From Lachnospiraceae bacterium (GTDB lineage: Bacteria; Bacillota; Clostridia; Lachnospirales; Lachnospiraceae): a stretch of DNA of 7,900 nucleotides. The translations under genes and the position numbers were made by a program. The stretch lies in contig JAAVAF010000094.1 of the NCBI GenBank assembly GCA_014804225.1, positions 1-7,900 on the forward strand. Direction: 5' to 3'. Positions 1 through 5,721 of this stretch are shown here, in pieces (the first letter of the stretch is position 1; each line of letters opens with the position of its first letter). The notes below the pieces were generated by a model. That model saw nothing but the letters and a program-made list of their open reading frames with translations, was not told where the DNA came from and made no database searches.

Positions 1-108
1 ACAACCTTTGACATTATAGAAGTCCTTGACGTCGGTTGGACACATATTCTCTATAACGGAGAAGATGCCTACATCTCTTCTGCATATGTCATTATTACCA
101 GTGAATAA
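1..108 (+). CDS. C-terminal fragment of a protein ending in a bacterial SH3-like domain (5' end outside window)
   Basis: Frame 1 is open from the first base to a TAA at 106-108 and encodes 35 residues with no start codon, so this is the tail of a gene that begins before the window. The residues include VGWTHILYNGEDAYISSAYV. This pattern (G-W-x-x-I-x-Y-N-G-x-x-A-Y-I-S-S-x-Y) is the typical final strand pair of bacterial SH3 (SH3b / SH3_3) domains, which commonly sit at the end of secreted or cell-wall-associated proteins such as peptidoglycan hydrolases. The catalytic or anchoring part is not visible, so the full protein's function cannot be stated. The gene is followed 37 bp later by a hairpin terminator and is convergent with the YihY-family gene. 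Confident that this is coding; moderately confident of the SH3 assignment. Confidence 0.72.
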   Translation, partial: TTFDIIEVLDVGWTHILYNGEDAYISSAYVIITSE

Positions 109-144
109 ACAACGGACAACACGCTTTTGGAACTGTCTTATGTT

Positions 145-187
145 AGTAAACAGCGTCACGTTAGGCGACGCTGTTTACTTTCTTTTT
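145..187 (+). terminator. Rho-independent terminator of the SH3-domain gene
   Basis: A perfect 13-bp inverted repeat (145-157 with 167-179, loop 158-166) is followed on the plus strand by the T-rich tail TTTCTTTTT (179-187). This is the form of an intrinsic terminator for the upstream plus-strand gene. The right arm contains the stop codon of the convergent YihY-family gene (175-177). In the minus direction the hairpin is followed by mixed sequence with no U-run, so termination of the minus operon here would be weaker. Confidence 0.8.
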
Positions 188-1119
188 AGGAGCTCAAACA
201 CATTGCCTTTGAGCAAATCTCCCTCATATTCATCTTTGTAATACTCATATACATTTCTGTAATTATAATTATACTCCACATACATTCTCAACACCACATT
301 AATCTCACCACCGATAAACACAATATTCATAGTACCATACAGCCAGCATATGAAAATGATAATCGTGGCAAGACTTCCATATGTCAAAGAATAATTCGCA
401 TAATAACTGATATAAAATGAAAATGCCCATGAGAACGCAAGCCATGCGGCCGTCGAGAACACCGCGCCTGGAACTTCATAGCGCAGCTTTGACTTTCGGT
501 TTGGCATTGTCATATAAAGCGTCAAAAAAAAGATCAACAGCACCACCAGCATACACAAATACTTTCCATATTGAAAATAACCACGAAACGCCTCTAACGG
601 CGGAAAAAAGTGAATGAGTCCGTAAAACAAATGATTTCCAAGCACAATCAGCACCATCAATAAACCAAGCATGACAAAAAATGCAATCACATATGTAATA
701 GCGAGCGCATAAATGACAACGACATTTCTCGTTTCCCGAATACCATACACCGCATTGATACCGATGATCACTGCATACACACCTCTGGACGCACAAAAAA
801 GCATTACAAGCATAGTAATTGATTTTACCATCACCGTAGTGCTTTCCATATATGCCTCCTGTAAGACTTGCTCCAAAAGCGGCGTAAGCCCTTGTGGCAT
901 CACTGTTAAAATATAGGATGAAATAACGTTCGAATCGATCGGCAGATGTTGGAACATCGACACACAAAACAAAACCATAGGAAAAAGCGACATCAGAATG
1001 AACAATGCCGCATGACCTGCAAAGGAAGAAACATGATCGTATCGGATCTTCCTCATAAAACTGTATACCAATTCATATAAGATTTTTATATGTCTTTTTC
1101 TTAACGTACGCATAGACAT
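175..1119 (-). CDS. YihY/BrkB-family (formerly 'RNase BN') integral membrane protein
   Basis: The product is 314 aa. It starts with a basic N-terminus (RTLRKRHIK) and a cytoplasmic-looking amphipathic stretch, then has about six hydrophobic segments (roughly residues 34-56, 96-120, 133-162, 186-206, 217-240 and 247-277). The family signature is visible: a Ser/Pro-containing first segment (SLFP near 44-47), a PGA motif before the fifth segment (217-219), and YGSLATIIIFICWLY followed by GGEIN (247-274), which matches the YG...W-Y...GAE-N ending of YihY/BrkB proteins. The family is widespread but its biochemical role is not established; the old RNase BN name was a misassignment. The C-terminal tail (280-298) is unusually tyrosine-rich. 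The ATG overlaps the stop of the preceding CheC-like gene by one base (TAATG) and has little Shine-Dalgarno sequence of its own, so translational coupling is likely. An alternative start is Met3. Confidence 0.88.
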   Translation of the reverse strand: MSMRTLRKRHIKILYELVYSFMRKIRYDHVSSFAGHAALFILMSLFPMVLFCVSMFQHLPIDSNVISSYILTVMPQGLTPLLEQVLQEAYMESTTVMVKSITMLVMLFCASRGVYAVIIGINAVYGIRETRNVVVIYALAITYVIAFFVMLGLLMVLIVLGNHLFYGLIHFFPPLEAFRGYFQYGKYLCMLVVLLIFFLTLYMTMPNRKSKLRYEVPGAVFSTAAWLAFSWAFSFYISYYANYSLTYGSLATIIIFICWLYGTMNIVFIGGEINVVLRMYVEYNYNYRNVYEYYKDEYEGDLLKGNVFELLKRK

Positions 1120-1733
1120 TACTGTTTTTCTTTTGCCTTTTTGATTAGGAAAAGGTCACTGATTGCCTTGCCCAAATCGTGCGGATACAGCTGTACCACC
1201 GGACTATCAATGAGATCGCCGATCTTCATGCGAAACTCCACCTTCACAAATTTGTCATCATTCGGAAACTCATAAGCCAAGTATTCACCGTCCTTCATAT
1301 ACTTTGTTTCCGGTGTCGAAATATCGGTTCTGTGCTCGAGCATCAAACTCATGGATGTTGCCGCAGCCCCCATCATCTGATTCATTGCCTCGGAAACCGC
1401 GCTTAAATGCATCTCACCCAGCTCCATCTTCGCAAAATCACCATTTCCGTCACTGCCCACCATGAGATCTGCAATAATCTTTGCATCATTCTCCTCAAGC
1501 ATCAGAATACTACACCCCTGAATTCCTTGTACATAGCTCACCTTTATAAATACTTTTTGGTTTGAAACGTTCTTGGTATACTCACTCTTTTCGACAATGG
1601 ATACCTGCGGCGGCGTAATATCCACGGGAAGCCGCAGCAACATGCCTAACGTCGTTGCCGAATTTCCTAAACATATGTTTGATATTTCTCCTATTGCATC
1701 AATTTCCATACTAGTAAATACATATTCGCTCAT
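1119..1733 (-). CDS. CheC/CheX/FliY-type CheY-phosphatase-like protein, stand-alone
   Basis: The product is 204 aa. It contains two copies of the CheC phosphatase signature [D/S]-x3-E-x2-N-x22-P: D12-E16-N19-P42 and S111-E115-N118-P141. Both have exact spacing, so both sites look intact. In the family, the Glu and Asn of each helix dephosphorylate CheY-P. The sequence around DAIGEISNICLGNSATTL resembles the N-terminal CheC half of clostridial FliY, but there is no CheY-P-binding N-terminal extension before the first signature and no FliN-type domain after the second. It is therefore a CheC-like protein rather than the flagellar switch protein. The start has an AGGGAAG-type ribosome binding site and lies 14 bp after the XRE gene, and the gene overlaps the YihY gene by one base, so it is the middle gene of the operon. 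No other chemotaxis gene is in view, so its phospho-partner is unknown. Confidence 0.85.
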   Translation of the reverse strand: MSEYVFTSMEIDAIGEISNICLGNSATTLGMLLRLPVDITPPQVSIVEKSEYTKNVSNQKVFIKVSYVQGIQGCSILMLEENDAKIIADLMVGSDGNGDFAKMELGEMHLSAVSEAMNQMMGAAATSMSLMLEHRTDISTPETKYMKDGEYLAYEFPNDDKFVKVEFRMKIGDLIDSPVVQLYPHDLGKAISDLFLIKKAKEKQ

Positions 1734-1747
1734 ACACTTCCCTCTCT

Positions 1748-2251
1748 CTAATTGATAATCGTTTCAATGTCACACTCAAGCGCTTTCGCAAGCTTACTTA
1801 CAAGCGTATCCGGCTGTCTTGACATGTCACAGTAAGGAACCTCGCAATTTCTGACGGCAGATACATCATACCCCATTAAGTCCGCAATTTGTTTTTGCGT
1901 TTTCCCAATCTCAAAGCGACGCAGCTTGACCGGAGAAATCCGCGCATAACGCAGATAAAGATTTTTCCCATCATAGTTGACAGAATTTACAAGATGAAGA
2001 ATATCTCCCCTGTTGTTCATCGCATCTTTATCCAATGTGCAGACGGAAACAATCGCCGTCATCAATTTTTTCATCAGCTTTTCCTCATCATAATGTCCAA
2101 GGTTTTCAAGCGGAATATACAAATTGATATAAATTTCCTTAAGCTCCCTGACCTGTTCCTCATCAAGCTTTAACATATAATTATTTTCCTTCGCCAATGG
2201 ATACATAGACATTATTTTAACATAAAACTCGTCCTTGTCGAATCCTGACAT
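1748..2251 (-). CDS. DNA-binding protein with C-terminal XRE-type helix-turn-helix
   Basis: The product is 167 aa. The C-terminal third (about residues 107-167) reads as a Cro/CI (XRE, HTH_3) domain: LRRFEIGKTQKQIADLMGYD, then VSAVRNCEV as the recognition-helix region, then LVSKLAKALECDIETII, the usual final helices. The N-terminal 100 residues are acidic/basic mixed, probably helical (residues 30-72), and I do not recognise a family there; they may sense a ligand or mediate dimerisation. The domain order is inverted relative to most XRE regulators, which carry the HTH at the N-terminus. It is the first gene of the XRE-CheC-YihY operon and lies directly downstream of a consensus promoter. The start is fixed by AAAGGAGG at 2258-2265, six bases from the ATG. 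A role in regulating its own operon or the divergent gene is an inference. Confidence 0.8.
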   Translation of the reverse strand: MSGFDKDEFYVKIMSMYPLAKENNYMLKLDEEQVRELKEIYINLYIPLENLGHYDEEKLMKKLMTAIVSVCTLDKDAMNNRGDILHLVNSVNYDGKNLYLRYARISPVKLRRFEIGKTQKQIADLMGYDVSAVRNCEVPYCDMSRQPDTLVSKLAKALECDIETIIN

Positions 2252-2257
2252 ACGCTG

Positions 2258-2265
2258 CCTCCTTT
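2258..2265 (-). promoter_or_regulatory. Strong ribosome binding site of the XRE-type gene
   Basis: On the minus strand AAAGGAGG lies six bases before the ATG at 2251-2249. This is a near-perfect match to the 16S anti-Shine-Dalgarno and fixes the start of the 167-aa protein. Confidence 0.85.
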
Positions 2266-2285
2266 ATGCACACATTATATGTCTT

Positions 2286-2314
2286 ATTATACGCTATCCG
2301 AAAAATAGTGTCAA
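2286..2314 (-). promoter_or_regulatory. Consensus sigma-A promoter of the XRE-CheC-YihY operon
   Basis: Read on the minus strand, TTGACA (2314-2309) is separated by 17 bases from TATAAT (2291-2286). Both hexamers and the spacing match the consensus exactly. Transcription should begin near 2279, giving a short leader of about 28 nt before the ATG at 2251 that contains the ribosome binding site. Confidence 0.88.
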
Positions 2315-2374
2315 TTCATGTTTCCTATGTAACCGTTTTTTTTCCATGCTGCGCAGATGTTTTTTCGTGTACTA

Positions 2375-2403
2375 TTGACGGAAAACATTCGTATTGATAT
2401 AAT
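2375..2403 (+). promoter_or_regulatory. Extended -10 sigma-A promoter of the 73-aa gene
   Basis: TTGACG (2375-2380, five of six consensus bases), a 17-base spacer and TATAAT (2398-2403), with TGA directly before the -10 forming a TGn extended -10 element. Start is expected near 2410, with a leader of about 27 nt containing AAAGGAG (2423-2429) seven bases before the ATG at 2437. It diverges from the XRE operon promoter. Confidence 0.85.
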
Positions 2404-2436
2404 AAGACTGTTGGAAAAAGTGAAAGGAGCATTTTT

Positions 2437-2658
2437 ATGAGCGTTTTTAATGATGACCGATCAACTTTAAATCAAGCTGCCACTAATTTTGATTCTGAAC
2501 TTTCTTCTTCTGGACTTGATGCCGCGCTGAAAAATGCCTTTGAGGCAGGCATGGAGCTTGATGAAATCATGTATGTAATAACCACACACACGGAGAAAAC
2601 AGTCAGAAGATATATTGTGCAGCATCAGCTCAAGGCAGCCGCAAGCAAGAATAAATAA
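2437..2658 (+). CDS. Hypothetical 73-aa protein
   Basis: I do not recognise this family. The 73-aa product is soluble, with no signal peptide, membrane segment or cysteine. It has a polar Ser/Asp/Asn-rich N-terminus (1-26), then a probably helical body (LDAALKNAFEAGMELDEIMY, 27-46) and an amphipathic, basic C-terminal part (TEKTVRRYIVQHQLKAAASKNK). It is judged real because an extended -10 promoter and AAAGGAG at ideal spacing precede its ATG, and no other plausible gene occupies 2437-2747. It is divergent from the XRE-type regulator gene and lies 89 bp upstream of tRNA-Trp with no convincing terminator between, so read-through into the tRNA is possible. The helical charged character could suit a small nucleic-acid- or protein-binding factor, but this is a guess. 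Confidence 0.75.
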   Translation: MSVFNDDRSTLNQAATNFDSELSSSGLDAALKNAFEAGMELDEIMYVITTHTEKTVRRYIVQHQLKAAASKNK

Positions 2659-2673
2659 TGTTTCATTTTTTGC

Positions 2674-2703
2674 TTGCATTTCGATATCAGTCTATGTTAT
2701 ACT
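2674..2703 (+). promoter_or_regulatory. Probable promoter of tRNA-Trp
   Basis: TATACT (2698-2703) is preceded by TGT (2695-2697), giving an extended -10. A poor -35 candidate TTGCAT (2674-2679) lies 18 bases upstream. Start would be near 2710, about 38 nt before the mature tRNA. A second TATACT at 2721-2726 has no matching -35. Confidence 0.4.
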
Positions 2704-2747
2704 ATTATTCGTTGATGAAGTATACTTTCACAACATAAACTGAATAA

Positions 2748-2818
2748 AGGGGCATAGTTCAGCGGTAGAACAGCGGTCTCCAAAACCGTCAACGAGGGTT
2801 CGATTCCTTCTGCCCCTG
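2748..2818 (+). tRNA. trnW: tRNA-Trp (anticodon CCA)
   Basis: A complete cloverleaf of 71 nt can be folded. The acceptor AGGGGCA (2748-2754) pairs with TGCCCCT (2811-2817). The D-arm is GTTC/GAAC with a GG-containing loop. The anticodon stem GCGGT/ACCGT encloses the loop CTCCAAA, so the anticodon is CCA, reading UGG. The variable loop is a short CAAC. The T-arm GAGGG/CCTTC encloses TTCGATT. The discriminator is G, as usual for bacterial tRNA-Trp. The 3' CCA is not encoded and must be added by the CCA-adding enzyme. It stands alone rather than in a tRNA cluster and is followed five bases later by a terminator hairpin. Confidence 0.96.
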
Positions 2819-2822
2819 TTAT

Positions 2823-2860
2823 AAAACAGGTTCTTCAAAAATATGAAGAACCTGTTTTTT
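2823..2860 (+). terminator. Terminator after tRNA-Trp, probably bidirectional
   Basis: A perfect 14-bp stem (2823-2836 with 2845-2858, loop 2837-2844) ends in a run of six Ts (2855-2860) on the plus strand. The left arm begins with AAAA preceded by AT, so the minus strand also ends in TTTTAT. It therefore probably also ends the convergent radA-aminopeptidase transcript, whose stop codon lies about 40 bp away. Confidence 0.9.
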
Positions 2861-2898
2861 GTCCAATAAGGCGGATTACCAAACGTGACAGTATTTGG

Positions 2899-4209
2899 TC
2901 ACATCGAATAAAATGCCTTTGCGAGCTTTATCATCGATTCGATATCCTTCGTCCCACCGGTTTCATATGCGGAATGCATCGCAAGCTGCGGCAATCCCAC
3001 ATCCGCTGCCGGCACGGATACTTGTGCCATCAACAAATTCCCAAGCGTTGAGCCTCCGACAAGGTCCGAACGATTCGTATAAATCTGACACGGAATATTC
3101 TGTTCTTTGCAAAGCATTTTCACAACTGCTGCCGAATACGCATCTGTTGCATATTTTTGCCCACCGTGATATTTCAGCACAATTCCCCCGTTGAGATATG
3201 GTCTGTTGACCGGATCCGCCTTTGCGCCCTGATTGGGGTGGCATGCATGCGCATTGTCTGCACTCAAAAGAAAACTCTTTGCCTTCCACATACGGCATCT
3301 CTTTGGCGTAATTCCAAGTCCATCCCCGATACTTTCAAGCGTCTCTCTCAAAAAATCCGAGTCTGCCCCCTGTCTTGTAAGGCTTCCTACCTCCTCGTTG
3401 TCAAACATTGCAAGCACATTGATATATTGATCCGATTTCGCCTCAAGCATCGCTTTCATTCCCGCAAAAACACACGATAAATCATCATATCTTGCAGACA
3501 TGATAAACGTGTCATTTGCACCTGCAAGCACTGCTTTCTGCGCATTTTCCGCAAACAAATCAAAAGAAAGGATATCCGCAGCACCAAACGCCCTTTGATA
3601 TTCTTTGTTCAACGACTCTGCAATCATATCCTTGATACATGATGTCATTTCCTCTTCCTCAGATTTCATCATCAAAAGCGGCAGCATATCTGTTTGCGGA
3701 TTGAGCTCCACACCTTTATTCACATCGCGATTCATATGAATTGCAAGACTTGGTATCACACACGTATTTTCCTTTAGCGTTACAAGATAAGATACAATTT
3801 CCCCATTCTCTTCCACGCACACTCTGCCCGCAATTGTTAAAGGTCTGTCAAGCCATGTAGACAATATCATTCCACCATACTTTTCTGCATTGAGACTCAC
3901 ATATACCCCTTCTTTTGTCATTTCAGGACATTCCTTCAGCTTCAATGCCGGCGAATCGGAGTGCGCCGCAAACATATGAAATCCTAAAATATCCTCTACG
4001 CCGCATGAAGGCACACGAAACGCAATAACTGAAGAATCGTTTCTCTTTACATAATAACTGCCCCCATTCTCAAGCGCCCATACATTCTCTTCGCAAAGTT
4101 TTGTAAATCCTGCCTTGGTAAGCTCCTTTTCGACCTCTCTCACTGCATGATAGCACGTAAGGGACTTGTCAAGAAAATCCATAAGCTCCCTGATTTGTAT
4201 CTTTTCCAT
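2899..4209 (-). CDS. M18-family zinc aminopeptidase
   Basis: The product is 436 aa, the usual length for bacterial M18 (aspartyl-type) aminopeptidases, which are cytoplasmic di-zinc enzymes that remove N-terminal residues from peptides. Motifs in order: AAHSDSP (81-87, His83 metal ligand), SARYDDL (238-244, Asp bridging the metals), FDNEEVGS (269-276, Glu272 as general base and Glu273 as ligand), NAHACHPN after the middle of the second half, GGSTLG (385-390), and GLPQLAMHS (405-413, His412 metal ligand). Metal-site and catalytic positions are assigned from family knowledge. The ATG is preceded directly by an in-frame TGA, so no upstream start in this frame is possible. The ribosome binding site is weak (a purine-rich GAAAGAGAG about 10 bases away). 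It follows radA by 25 bp and is probably co-transcribed; the stop lies just before the shared terminator. Confidence 0.93.
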   Translation of the reverse strand: MEKIQIRELMDFLDKSLTCYHAVREVEKELTKAGFTKLCEENVWALENGGSYYVKRNDSSVIAFRVPSCGVEDILGFHMFAAHSDSPALKLKECPEMTKEGVYVSLNAEKYGGMILSTWLDRPLTIAGRVCVEENGEIVSYLVTLKENTCVIPSLAIHMNRDVNKGVELNPQTDMLPLLMMKSEEEEMTSCIKDMIAESLNKEYQRAFGAADILSFDLFAENAQKAVLAGANDTFIMSARYDDLSCVFAGMKAMLEAKSDQYINVLAMFDNEEVGSLTRQGADSDFLRETLESIGDGLGITPKRCRMWKAKSFLLSADNAHACHPNQGAKADPVNRPYLNGGIVLKYHGGQKYATDAYSAAVVKMLCKEQNIPCQIYTNRSDLVGGSTLGNLLMAQVSVPAADVGLPQLAMHSAYETGGTKDIESMIKLAKAFYSM

Positions 4210-4234
4210 TCAATACCAACTCTCTTTCTTCCAT

Positions 4235-5608
4235 TTAAATCAAATCAATCGCTTCGCCGATACCACCTACACCGATTACTTTAATCCCCTTTACAGGCTC
4301 CATCCCCTCAAGGTTCACCCGCGGCATAATCACTGTATCATACCCCAGTTTTTTCGCCTCCAAAACGCGCTGCCCTGCCATCGTGACTGCACGAACCTCA
4401 CCGCTTAGTCCCACTTCGCCAAACACCAATGTCTTTTCGTCAACCGCCCTGTTTTTAAAGCTTGAAACAATTGCCATAATAATCCCCAAGTCTAATGCCG
4501 GTTCATTCACCTTCATACCGCCTGCAATATTGACGTAAGCATCACAGTCGCCAATCTGAAGTCCTAGCCGCTTCTCAAGCACTGCCATCAGCAGATTCAC
4601 CCTGTTAAAATCCGTTCCCGTTGTCTGCCTGCGCGGGATGCCGAAGTTTGTGTGGCACACAAGCGCCTGTATTTCGATTAAAATCGGACGCGTGCCCTCA
4701 ATCGAGCAGACAACCACAGAACCGCTTGCACCAACAGGCTTTCCGCTCAGCATGTACTCCGACGGATTCTCAACCTCAACAAGCCCCTCTCTGCGCATCT
4801 CAAACACACCGATTTCATTCGTTGAACCAAACCTGTTTTTCACGCCGCGCAAAATGCGGTACGATGCATACCGATCTCCCTCAAAGTAAAGCACCGTATC
4901 TACCATGTGCTCAAGCACTCTCGGTCCCGCTACCGTGCCTTCCTTTGTCACATGTCCCACAATAAAAATCGAAATGCCAAGTCCCTTTGCCAGCTGCAAA
5001 AATACATTGGTCGCTTCTCTTACCTGAGACACGCTTCCGGGTGATGAAGATACCTCCTCCTGATACATCGTCTGAATCGAATCGATGATGACCACTTCCG
5101 GATTGGTGCGCCGGATTGCCTCCTCGATCAAACCTAAATTCGTTTCACACAAAAGCAGCATGTTATCCTGAAACTCGCCGATTCGCATCGCGCGCAGCTT
5201 AATCTGCTTAAGAGACTCCTCCCCCGAAATATACAACACACGCCTTCCCATAAGCGAAAGATGTCTGCACGTTTGAAGCAGAAGCGTTGACTTTCCGATG
5301 CCGGGATCACCTCCCACAAGGATCAGCGACCCTTGCATAATGCCGCCGCCAAGCACCCTGTCAAGCTCCTCGATTCCTGTTGTAATCCGTTCCCCGTCTT
5401 TTAGGGAAATCGAACCGATGTTGACAGGTACGGGCGCTTCTTTCACCGCCGCCGTCTTTGACGCGCCGCCCATACCGCTCCCCGTAACCTGCACCTTCTC
5501 CTCTACCAGCGTATTCCACTGCTTACACGCCGGACACTGCCCGAGCCACTTTGACGACTCATGCCCGCACTCCTGACAGAAAAAAACAGTTGTTATCTTT
5601 TTAGCCAT
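4235..5608 (-). CDS. radA: DNA repair protein RadA (Sms)
   Basis: The product is 457 aa, the normal RadA length. RadA is a RecA-like ATPase and hexameric DNA helicase that promotes branch migration in recombination and repair. Visible in order: an N-terminal C4 zinc finger (Cys11, Cys14, Cys25, Cys28), a RecA-like core with Walker A GGDPGIGKST (99-108), Walker B VVIIDSIQT (172-180, Asp176), the RadA-specific KNRFG motif (257-261), and a C-terminal Lon-protease-like domain from about 297 onward containing GGMKVNEPALDLGI. All key residues are present. The start is supported by GAGGAG (5617-5622) eight bases before the ATG and by the canonical MAKK beginning before the zinc finger. Its position downstream of clpC matches the Firmicutes order, except that a 137-aa gene with its own terminator intervenes. 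Confidence 0.97.
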   Translation of the reverse strand: MAKKITTVFFCQECGHESSKWLGQCPACKQWNTLVEEKVQVTGSGMGGASKTAAVKEAPVPVNIGSISLKDGERITTGIEELDRVLGGGIMQGSLILVGGDPGIGKSTLLLQTCRHLSLMGRRVLYISGEESLKQIKLRAMRIGEFQDNMLLLCETNLGLIEEAIRRTNPEVVIIDSIQTMYQEEVSSSPGSVSQVREATNVFLQLAKGLGISIFIVGHVTKEGTVAGPRVLEHMVDTVLYFEGDRYASYRILRGVKNRFGSTNEIGVFEMRREGLVEVENPSEYMLSGKPVGASGSVVVCSIEGTRPILIEIQALVCHTNFGIPRRQTTGTDFNRVNLLMAVLEKRLGLQIGDCDAYVNIAGGMKVNEPALDLGIIMAIVSSFKNRAVDEKTLVFGEVGLSGEVRAVTMAGQRVLEAKKLGYDTVIMPRVNLEGMEPVKGIKVIGVGGIGEAIDLI

Positions 5609-5660
5609 TCCCGAAACTCCTCTATTTTATCAATTATTAATCAAAATCTAAATTAAGATA

Positions 5661-5705
5661 AAAGAAAAATATCTCCTCCTGTTTTCACGCATAGAGGAGA
5701 TATTT
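5661..5705 (-). terminator. Terminator of the 137-aa gene, upstream of radA
   Basis: A perfect 12-bp stem (5667-5678 with 5694-5705, loop 5679-5693) lies 16 bp after the stop of the 137-aa gene. On the minus strand it is followed by a T-rich tail (complement of 5661-5669). It should end most transcripts from the 137-aa gene before radA, implying that radA has its own promoter or depends on read-through. Confidence 0.82.
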
Positions 5706-5721
5706 CATTTATTCCAATCAT

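Noticed and set aside
417..967. Open frames antisense or out of frame within the YihY-family gene (for example 417-617 plus and 476-967 minus)
   Set aside because: They overlap a gene with clear family motifs, lack good ribosome binding sites, and their translations show no recognisable domain. They are by-products of the real frame.
2641..2677. Inverted repeat GCAAGCAA/TTGCTTGC at the end of the 73-aa gene as a terminator
   Set aside because: The 8-bp stem has a 21-nt loop and no U-run after the right arm; the T-run falls before and inside the arm. It does not have the form of an intrinsic terminator.
2878..2902. Small inverted repeats (ACCAAA/TTTGGT and GTGAC/GTCAC) at the aminopeptidase stop codon
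   Set aside because: Stems of 5-6 bp with long loops and no U-tract; a much stronger terminator lies directly downstream.
2951..3000. MHS-AYE in the aminopeptidase in place of the MHS-IRE seen in some M18 enzymes, as a possible loss of activity
   Set aside because: The metal ligand His412 is kept and all other metal and catalytic motifs are intact. To my knowledge variation after MHS occurs among bacterial M18 enzymes.
4621..4965. Plus-strand open frames opposite radA
   Set aside because: They lie antisense to the conserved RadA Lon-like and core domains, with Cys/Pro/Ser-rich, low-meaning translations and no start signals.
5609..5660. A radA promoter with TTTAGA-17-TAAAAT just before the gene
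   Set aside because: The predicted start would fall inside the ribosome binding site, leaving no usable leader. Other -10-like AT-rich hexamers in this spacer lack a convincing -35, so no promoter is called although one is probably needed.
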